Shown here: piece after piece, positions 56,591-64,000 of the stretch
Layout of the letters: the number at the start of each line of letters is the position of its first letter
How positions within the stretch are numbered: the stretch's first letter is position 1
NCBI GenBank assembly: GCA_024364735.1
Contig: JAGFNQ010004021.1
Coordinates: forward strand, 1-64,000
DNA length: 64,000 nucleotides
Direction of reading: 5' to 3'
Source: Boesenbergia rotunda
Lineage: Eukaryota; Streptophyta; Magnoliopsida; Zingiberales; Zingiberaceae
The notes under the pieces: generated by a model
What the model was told of the DNA's origin: nothing
The model's input: the letters and a program-made list of their open reading frames with translations, nothing else
Database searches by the model: none
Program-made: the position numbers and the translations under genes

Positions 56591-57123
56591 GGTTGAGTTG
56601 CATTAAAACCCTTCATGATTATTTCAAAATTGTTGGGAAACAATTGGGTAACTTTGGGAACATCTCACACAAACTATAAGGTTTACCAAAACGTTTTTGT
56701 TTGCTAGATATGGGGTGAGATGTTAGGATCAACTATTCTCAAAATGTCAATGCATCCCTTGATAAATTAAGTTGACAAGATAATAATCACTGTGGTGACC
56801 AAGTATGGGGAAAACCATTGCATAACATATGTGTATATGGCTCCATGATCATACTTGGACATTCCGATCAAGGAAACTTGATTGGAACATTGGATTTGAT
56901 TCAAACTTAGTTGAAATTGCATGAATGTTTGTTGATTGAGTTTGATTCCATTTGTATGGGTCAAAGTGATTGTTAAACCTATAAGGACCTTTGATTCTTG
57001 TTCAGGGATCAATTCTAGTCATGAGATCATGTCCAAGTTCGATAAACTTCACCAGATCTCGTTGAAAAGTTTCAGAAAATCTGAAACTGAATATTTCAGA
57101 TTGTATCAAGGAGTATCAGGAAC
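56591..57123 (+). mobile_element. Sequence after copia F pol, no gene seen
   Basis: AT-moderate, without an ORF of known type. SIRE-like elements often carry a long region between pol and the 3' LTR, so this is probably internal to F. Confidence 0.5.
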
Positions 57124-57530
57124 CCTGATCGGTCACCGGACCGATCAGGCGTAGGGGTGATCGGTCCCCGGACCGATCTGGCTTCTTCCTGTAGGGTTCG
57201 GTCCACAGACCGATCAACAAGGCAAGCAGTGACCTTCCGGAATTTTGACCAAGTGTTCTGAGCTAGCTTGGATCGGTCTCCGGACCGATCTGGCACCCTA
57301 TGGTGATCGGTCCACAGACCGATCAGGGAGCTCAGAGGTTTCTCTCCGAGCCTACTGTTCGTGTCCTGATCGGTCAGCCGACCGATCAGGAGCTCTCCTG
57401 ATCGGTCACCGACCGATCAGCCCTGGTCAGTCCGATCAGGCGATAGCCTGATCGGTCTGGGCGCTATCAGATCGAACGGTGATCCGTTCCATAGCATTAA
57501 ATTGCGTTGGTGGACCGATCCACCAACCGA
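57124..57530. repeat. GATCGGTC/GACCGATC hairpin array, third locus
   Basis: About eight hairpins with short loops (gatcggtcaccggaccgatc, gatcggtccccggaccgatc, gatcggtccacagaccgatc, ggtcagccgacc). The spacers and loops differ from the other two arrays. It lies outside any LTR that I can delimit. Confidence 0.85.
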
Positions 57531-57789
57531 TTAACTACGCGAAACACTTCCATCTCCCAAACCCTAGCCGAAAACCCTTCTTGCGCGACCCTGTGTGAGC
57601 GAGAGTGTTCCGGCGTCTCCCTCTTTCTCGTGCGTGTGAGTTCTTGCGAAGGTCTCTACGGGTATCTCCTTGTTCCCTGCAAGTTCTCTACTTGCTCCAA
57701 GCTCTCTGCGTCCGAGGGTCTCTCTAGCGCAGACTCCTTCTCTCAACCTGCAGAAACTAGCTTCTTTCTCCCTGCGCAAGCTCCTCCAA
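57531..57789 (+). other. Unassigned GC-richer sequence before the gap
   Basis: Pyrimidine-rich with tctctg and ctccctgcg words and a gccgaaaacccttc phrase. It may be LTR or leader sequence. ORFs crossing from here into the gap are made of unknown bases and are not supported. Confidence 0.4.
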
Positions 57790-58475
57790 NNNNNNNNNNN
57801 NNNNNNNNNNNNNNNNNNNNNNNNNNNNNNNNNNNNNNNNNNNNNNNNNNNNNNNNNNNNNNNNNNNNNNNNNNNNNNNNNNNNNNNNNNNNNNNNNNNN
57901 NNNNNNNNNNNNNNNNNNNNNNNNNNNNNNNNNNNNNNNNNNNNNNNNNNNNNNNNNNNNNNNNNNNNNNNNNNNNNNNNNNNNNNNNNNNNNNNNNNNN
58001 NNNNNNNNNNNNNNNNNNNNNNNNNNNNNNNNNNNNNNNNNNNNNNNNNNNNNNNNNNNNNNNNNNNNNNNNNNNNNNNNNNNNNNNNNNNNNNNNNNNN
58101 NNNNNNNNNNNNNNNNNNNNNNNNNNNNNNNNNNNNNNNNNNNNNNNNNNNNNNNNNNNNNNNNNNNNNNNNNNNNNNNNNNNNNNNNNNNNNNNNNNNN
58201 NNNNNNNNNNNNNNNNNNNNNNNNNNNNNNNNNNNNNNNNNNNNNNNNNNNNNNNNNNNNNNNNNNNNNNNNNNNNNNNNNNNNNNNNNNNNNNNNNNNN
58301 NNNNNNNNNNNNNNNNNNNNNNNNNNNNNNNNNNNNNNNNNNNNNNNNNNNNNNNNNNNNNNNNNNNNNNNNNNNNNNNNNNNNNNNNNNNNNNNNNNNN
58401 NNNNNNNNNNNNNNNNNNNNNNNNNNNNNNNNNNNNNNNNNNNNNNNNNNNNNNNNNNNNNNNNNNNNNNNNNNN
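57790..58475. other. Assembly gap, 686 N
   Basis: Unknown bases. The sequences on its two sides do not obviously belong together; F's 3' LTR may be lost here. Confidence 1.
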
Positions 58476-58888
58476 TAAGTCCCTTCTTAGAAGCATTCAA
58501 AAGCTCTTTAAAGCTTCTATTTGAGGTTCTTCTCATGAAGATATGACCAATAATTCGAGAACGAATTTTTTCCATCCCGGAGAAAATGATGCGGGGATAG
58601 AAGACTAATTTTAATCTTTTTTATTATTTTTTCCGAGTTAGGTTTTTGAGGGTATTTTAGTCTTTTACATAATTAGGATTTTGGGTTTATATAAGAGTCT
58701 TGTTTAATATTTTGAAGAAAATTTTTTATTAATAAGAATTTGAGACCATATTGTTTCTTCCTAAACGTCAAGTTTGATTGACTATCTCCTAACACTTTGC
58801 GGAATCAATAGGGTATAGAAGATCGCTTCGGTATTCATGCGCAAATCAAAGAATTTGATAGTTATACGCTGCATCAGTTGGTATCAGT
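58476..58888 (+). mobile_element. Right end of an LTR with TATA box and primer-like site
   Basis: A TATA-like tatataag at 58688-58695, a T-rich stretch, and an end ...atacgctgcatca followed by gttggtatcag (58872-58882), which resembles a Met-tRNA primer site. The left part is in the gap. It looks like the U3/R/U5 end of a plus-strand element of unknown family. Confidence 0.45.
58688..58695 (+). promoter_or_regulatory. TATA-like box
   Basis: tatataag about 185 bases before the presumed LTR end at 58871, consistent with an LTR promoter. Confidence 0.4.
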
Positions 58889-60045
58889 GACGTAGGGAAG
58901 AAACTCTGAGTGTGATGTCCTAATTAGAAGTTTGCAGAGAAAGACATAGGAAGATAATTCGTAAGCAAAGAGGAGTTGCCTCTAGATTAAAATGAAAATA
59001 ATTTTTATTCAAATCCAAATCAAATTTAATATATTTTTATAAGAGCCCTAACCCTTATTTAAATAGCTTAAGAAATAAGAAAATTTCACAATAAAAAAAT
59101 AAAAAGAAAACTAATCGTAAACAAAAGAGATAAAATCTAATTAAACTAAGTCTTAGAAAAGGAAACCAATTATAAAAATTTAAAACAAATAAAAGAAAAA
59201 AAAATTAAAAGACCAAATCTAAAGTTCGTCAAAAGATATAGTGTAACACGCCTATGCAAGGGCACTAGTTGGTCGTGTCGGCCACTAGAAAGACGATTCT
59301 GCTGATGACCAAAATTTCACAATTATCACCATAAAATAGCTCATTGTATATTAGCTTGTTAGTTGGCTTGGTCTCGTTTTTGTCGTAAATTGGATCACTG
59401 ACTTTCGATTTTGTCATCTATATCTTTTTCAAGAAAATTTTTATCTAAAATTAAAATAAAAAAAACTTACAACCTTTATGATCTTGGGCACTATGATCAC
59501 AGTGTGAGGTTTCCTAAGCAGAAACCTGTTTGTCACAATCTCGACTATGTATCTCACGATCTTGAAGATCTTGCGCTGCTAGATATTGAGATAACTCCAT
59601 GACTTGTATCTGTATATCTTCAAGTATTAGTCTTGGGTGCTATGATCATGGTGCGACGCTTCCTCAACCAGAACTTGTTTGTCACGATCACGATGATCAT
59701 CCATGGGATCCAAGGCTCTGACACCAACTGATGTAGAAGAAAAATCTCCATACCAACTAATGTAGAAGAAAAATCTCCAGTGCGACGTTTGAATAGAGGT
59801 GGTAGAGAAAGCATATGAAGAGGAAGAGAAGATGCCTGTAGGTTTAAATGGAAAAAAATTTATATTCAAATCAAAATCAAACTCAATCGATCTTTATAAG
59901 AGCCATAACCCTTGATTAAATAGCATAAGAATAAGAAAAATTCGTAATAGAAAAAGAAACAGTAAAAGAAAACTAATCCTTAAAAAAAGATAAAATCTAA
60001 ATCAACATTTTAGAAAAAAGAAAATTAATCCTAAAAAACCTGTTG
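58889..60045 (-). mobile_element. Possible small TRIM-like LTR element
   Basis: Two diverged direct copies of about 300 bases, 58889-59190 and 59728-60045, share tga(c/t)gtag.gaagaaa at their left ends, then agagaaag, gaaaa..attcaaatc, ttataagagcc and aaaactaatc in order. Between them (59191-59727) is about 540 bases without a lasting ORF. Left of the right copy, on the minus strand, catcagttggtgtcagagcc (around 59715-59734) looks like an LTR end plus a Met-tRNA type primer site. No target duplication was identified. Confidence 0.4.
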
Positions 60046-60461
60046 TGTAGTAGAAAGAAGATTCTGTAAGAATCATAGATAGTGGAAAGAAAAAAAAATA
60101 AGAATAATTCTTGGATGATTTATTATCGAAGCTAATAGACTTATTTATACAAATTGTCTATAAACATTAAATATGACATATAATCATAACAATTATAATA
60201 AATATAATAAATTTAAAAATATTATTTTTACTATGGACAACTAATGTTGATCTTGATATAATGTTAAATATAATAAAATTTAATTAATTAAAATCAATTT
60301 GAGTTGAGTGCAACTATGTTAAGAGGCCGTAGATTGACAATCTTCTTTGTCTGTAATTTCCATCTTCGAGACCCAAAAGGAAGGATTGTAATCTCCTTTT
60401 CTTTTCATCGTAATTCAAAGAGGAACATATATAGTCTTATCAAAGAATATAAACTCCTGCA
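60046..60461. other. AT-rich sequence, nothing recognised
   Basis: Short A/T runs and no ORF of note. It lies 3' of the CXIP4-like pseudogene and may be its old downstream flank. Confidence 0.5.
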
Positions 60462-60722
60462 TTAAATGATCTTTTCGATCTTAGGATCCACATCAGAGTA
60501 TGAGCTATCGCTCTCCTCCTCTTCTTCCTAACTGCATTCGTCCTCGAGTCCATTCCACTTCCTGCTCTCCTCGAAGGCCGCAGCCTAGAGGGCGGCATCA
60601 TCCTTCTCCTTGTTGACGGCGGAGGGATACTTGGTGCTCAGGAAGGTGAGATGGCCGATGCAGCCACACTTGTTGCAGCTGGCACCACGGGCATCGTTGG
60701 AAACAGAGCCGGTGGCACGGGC
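60462..60722 (-). pseudogene. CXIP4: CXIP4-like zinc-knuckle gene fragment
   Basis: One minus-strand frame reads ARATGSVSNDARGASCNKCG, then IGHLTFLSTKYPS, KEKDDAAL, EEEEESDSSYSDVDP and KIEKII before a TAA at 60464-60462. The order of a C-X2-C-X4-H knuckle with GHLTF, a lysine/acid stretch, a Glu run and SDVD.. near the C-terminus matches plant CAX-interacting protein 4. The last cysteine of the knuckle is lost, and two stops (after DDAAL and before the Glu run) stand where Glu is expected, so it is dead. Copia G is inserted at 60723, so the N-terminal part, if it exists, is beyond the element. No intron is visible in this piece, compatible with a processed copy or a single exon. Confidence 0.7.
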
Positions 60723-61255
60723 TGTTGGATATTATTATTATCTTTATTAGATGGGCTTATTTGTAAGTTGCACAAGTAAATACAATCTAAGCCCTTAAAG
60801 TGATCTAACTTATGTTTATTGGGTTTCGGATTATTGGATGCGGGTTCAATGTATAGAACCCTTTAGACCAATCTGTTATTATCTATGGGCTGATAACAGA
60901 TTGGATTGTTATATAAAGGGGAGGTCCCCAAGGGTTTAGGTGATCTTTATGACTTAGTTTCTTGTTCCCTATTGATAAGAAACTTTACGGCGCCGTCAAA
61001 CCTAAGCCTCTTGGAAGATTCTCCTTCTTCTTTCTGCTGCATCTTCTTCCACAGGGATCAAGCCAACGACGCTACGACAAGGACAATGACTCTTCAATTA
61101 GGTTCCTTGTCTTTCGGTTTACACTTATTATTTCGTTATGCCATGATTCGATGAAACAATAGATCCATGCTTTTATATACATTATGTTTTCTCTTCGAGT
61201 TCTTATTTAGTTTTCTAGAATTCATGCGGTTAGGAGAAAACACAGTGTTCTATCA
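60723..61255 (+). mobile_element. 5' LTR of copia element G
   Basis: 533 bp from tgttggatattattatt to gttctatca, followed by a Met-tRNA primer site. It contains a TATA box at 60910-60919. It is inserted into the CXIP4-like fragment. The 3' LTR is beyond the window. Confidence 0.9.
60910..60919 (+). promoter_or_regulatory. TATA box in G LTR
   Basis: tatataaagg, close to the plant consensus, about 340 bases before the LTR end. Confidence 0.65.
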
Positions 61256-61257
61256 AT

Positions 61258-61270
61258 TGGTATCAGAGCC
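61258..61270 (+). other. Primer binding site of copia G
   Basis: tggtatcagagcc, two bases after the LTR end. Confidence 0.9.
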
Positions 61271-62617
61271 TTGGCTTTGTTTCATCGTTTTTTTATAATA
61301 AAGTTTAAATTATTTTTTTCGTCGATTTATTGTATGTATGCTAGACTAAGTTTTCCTAGTATAATACAATTTTTATCGTCGAAAATCATGTAAAAGAAAA
61401 TTCTAGGATAGACTTGTTTTCTAAGTTTTCATATTTTATGTGAAACATATGAAAACGACGGAAGAACTATCATGTTTAATCTAATTTTTAGGTTAAAATG
61501 TGATGGTTTAATCGATTAATTTGGTTAATCAATTGATTATCAAGTCTACAATTGTGAATAGAATAAATTTGATTTAATCAATTATCATCTTAAATTTGTG
61601 ATAAGATGAATTAGAAATGATATTGATTAAAATTTTCTTATGGATGTGTTTTTTTTTTTTTTTGCAAAAGAAATGGTTTCACGGATGAAAAAAAAATATC
61701 ACGTGAACAGTAAATGAAAAAAATTATTATATACGTAAACAGTATATATATATATATATATATTATATACATAAACCGTATATATATTATAATATATATA
61801 TATATATATATACAAACTAATACATTAAATATTCTCTTTTAATGCATAATGATCCAGAAATTAAATAATATTATTTAATTATAGAGTCATAAAGAAACTC
61901 TAATTTTTAAAGGAGGGTTCTATATATGATATAGTCGTATATATATTAAGCTTTTAGATCGATTGGGATAATCAATTGGATCATACCATTTGATTACCAT
62001 ATAGTGTCAATCGATTAATGAGCTTAATTTTTGAGATGTCAAGACTAATAAAGAAATTATCTGTTTGATTAAATATCTAGAATTTTCTTGGATCTATCTA
62101 CACAACGTGCTTCTAAATTGAACTATTGTGTCGGCCCAAAGGAAGGCACCTTAGGTCGGTTTAGTGTATTTTGTGTTGGTAGACGTATATCTATGCTAAG
62201 AGTGATCGACCCAAAGGAATGTTGCTTTTATGCCTGATATATGTTCAATATAGTTTACAATTATTGAACATAATTTATTTTTGTTCTGATCATGCACAAA
62301 ATATGTCGGCTCAAGGAAGACATATTGCGGGGCAGATTAAAGTTGTTGTAAACTATGGACCAAAATATAACTCATATAAAGTTTCATATTATGCACATAA
62401 TGTGTCGGCCCAAAGGAAGGCATATTGTGTGGCCAATTAAAGGTTGAGTTATATCAGAGAGTACCGCTAACAAATTATATTTTAATCTACACTAAAATAC
62501 AATGTTGTATTTGGTATCTCATAAGGAGCACATTTAAATGCATTTAAAATTTTATTTATTTGCATAATTTTATTTCATATATATATATATATATATGTTC
62601 TTGGCTTTAGTTAAATC
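61271..62617 (+). mobile_element. Copia G leader with AT microsatellites
   Basis: No gene. A TA-dinucleotide tract lies at 61744-61812 (interrupted) and another at 62579-62597. The phrase gtcggcccaaaggaag or a close variant occurs near 62131, 62207, 62307 and 62403, each followed by a loosely similar stretch, a degenerate tandem arrangement with units of roughly 75-100 bases. Confidence 0.7.
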
Positions 62618-63379
62618 GTGAGCTTAAATAATTTTTTTTTAGTGCAATCTGTAACTGCCAACATTAATAACATCCCAACATTAACTGGTTCGAATTTTGC
62701 TGAATGGAAAGAATACGTGATCGTAGTCTTAGGCTGCATGGACTTGGACTATGCATTAAGGAATGATCGTCCCGCACCTTTGACCAGTGCTAGCACTATA
62801 GAGCAGAGGGCTGAATTTCAGCTGTGGGAGAGATCAAATCGCATGAGTCTAAGCATCATGAAGCTTTCCATACCGGTACAAATAAAGGGCTCAATAACAG
62901 AGAGTGAAGATGCTAGGAGTTTTCTTAACCAACTGGCAGACTGATTCACCTCAAATGAAAAGGTCGAGACTACCACACTTCTTACGAAGTTGGTAACCAT
63001 GCGGTACAGTGGAAAAGGAAACATAAGGGAGTACATTATGGAGATGTCCAATATATCGACAAGTCTGAAAGCACTAAAACTCGATATGTCTGAGAGTATG
63101 TTAGTGCATTTCGTCTTGATGTCTCTGCCTGCACGGTTCACTCCTTTTAAAATATCGTATAATACTCAAAAGGGAAAGTGGGCATTGAATGAGCTTATTG
63201 CTCAATGCGTGCAAGAGGAGGGGAGACTGAAGATTGAAACATCTGAAAGTGCTCACTTAGCATCTGGTTCTCAAAATGCGAGCAAGAAGCGAAAGAGGAT
63301 CAATAACAAAGGTAAGGGAAAGCAAACTGCAGATTCTGGAGGCAATGACCATAAGGAGCGAAAGAAGCAGGATAAGTAA
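62618..63379 (+). pseudogene. gag: Copia G gag, interrupted
   Basis: The frame is open from about 62618 but the true start is unclear; gag similarity starts near 62645 (IPTLTGSNFAEWKEYVIVVL). It includes LDYALRNDRPAP and AEFQLWERSNRMSLSIMKLS. A TGA at 62942 interrupts; the same frame goes on with TLLTKLVTMRYSGKGNIREY, SLKALKLDMSESMLVHFVL and SLPARFTPFKISYN. A TAA at 63377 precedes the zinc knuckle. Confidence 0.9.
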
Positions 63380-64000
63380 TCCACTTGTTACTTTTGCAAG
63401 AAGAAAGGTCATATGAAGAAAGACAGCCTCAAGTATGCCAACTGGCGTGTAAAGAAAGGTAAACTTCTCAACTTTGTTAGTTCAGAAGTCAATTTAGCTA
63501 TTGTACCCATTGACACTTTGTGGATAGATACTGGTGCTACTAATCACATAAGTGTCACTATGCAGGGTTGTCTCAGGAGCCGACTTCCACTTGATGGTGA
63601 AAGATACATCTATACGGGGAATGAAAAAAGGCTGCAGTAGAGGCTATTGGTGTTTTTAGGCTTTATTTAGGAACTGATGTTTATTTGGATTTGGAGAATA
63701 CATTCATTGTACCATCTTTCAGACGAAACTTAATTTCAATTTCTTGTTTGGACAAATCAGGTTATTCTTGTTCATTTGGAAATGAAATGTTTAGTATTTT
63801 CTATAATTCAATTTTGATTGGGAAAGGTTCCTTGGTTGATAAGCTTTATAAATTAAACACCTTTACTCCTATGACTGACAACGTGATAATGCATAGTGTA
63901 GGTACGAAACGTAAATTGACCAACGAAAATTCTTCTAAGTTGTGGCATAGACGTTTAGGACATATATCCAAACAACGCCTAGAAAGGTTAATGTCACATG
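63380..64000 (+). pseudogene. pol: Copia G zinc knuckle, protease and start of integrase (runs off window)
   Basis: Same frame as gag: CYFCKKKGHMKKDS is a CCHC knuckle whose last Cys is Ser. Protease follows (LWIDTGATNHIS, catalytic DTG, near 63520). A frameshift near 63630 moves to another frame with FIVPSFRRNLISISCLDKSG and the gag-pre-integrase motif LWHRRLGHISKQRL at the window end. Inactive as it stands. Confidence 0.9.

Noticed and set aside
57507..58575. ORFs of 272-323 codons on both strands
   Set aside because: Mostly runs of unknown bases in the assembly gap.

Overview
The window is nuclear DNA of a flowering plant and is almost entirely LTR retrotransposons stacked inside one another. 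Evidence for a plant: Ty1/copia elements primed by initiator-Met tRNA (tggtatcagagc directly after the 5' LTR), a Ty3/gypsy chromovirus polyprotein, an Athila-type gag, Asp-tRNA primer sites (tggcgccgttg), and a fragment of a plant CXIP4-like zinc-knuckle gene. I cannot name the species. There is no bacterial-style gene, rRNA or CRISPR array, and the only host-gene trace is the CXIP4-like pseudogene.

Bases 1-48450 form one nest anchored on copia element D (plus strand, 3' LTR 47308-48450). Its 5' LTR (10703-11248) is cut by an Athila-like element (minus, 7088-10702). That is cut by a gypsy chromovirus H (minus, 3322-7087), whose chromodomain is cut by copia C2 (minus, 1-3321). In D's gag sits copia C1 (plus, 11489-44774, duplication GCTTC). 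C1's 3' LTR is split by a 25-kb unit A (plus, 19206-44610, duplication CACAT). A holds a solo LTR (29756-32251, duplication GATAC), a complete relative B in its 3' LTR (minus, 32889-42670, duplication GCCGT), and a rearranged C2-type copia fragment in its 5' LTR (20083-22259).

A and B form a non-autonomous family: LTRs of 2.1-2.5 kb, an Asp-tRNA primer site, no gag or pol domain I can recognise, and one long ORF (Gln/Phe-rich N-terminus, about six 27-residue repeats, conserved Arg/Leu-rich C-terminus). Three copies of a purine-rich motif sit at matching places in both.

Bases 48451-57789 hold a SIRE-like copia element F (LTR 49427-51725, gag 51784-53175, broken pol to 56590) and its 3' flank. 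After a 686-base assembly gap come an LTR end with a TATA box, a small TRIM-like LTR pair (58889-60045), the CXIP4-like pseudogene (60462-60722), and a fourth copia element G (LTR 60723-61255, gag and start of pol) that runs off the right end.

The most unusual signals are not the genes. Several LTR families carry hairpin-forming minisatellites at which both arms appear to change together (12546-12785, 10145-10470, 49752-50190, 50201-50704, 57124-57530). In the related copia LTRs C1 and C2 different palindromic cassettes occupy the same position. The 5' LTR of A carries a patch (22256-22777) that looks copied from its 3' LTR, including the end of B, which suggests template-switch repair of a break. 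All coding copies show stops or frameshifts. B is the least damaged, with one in-frame stop.
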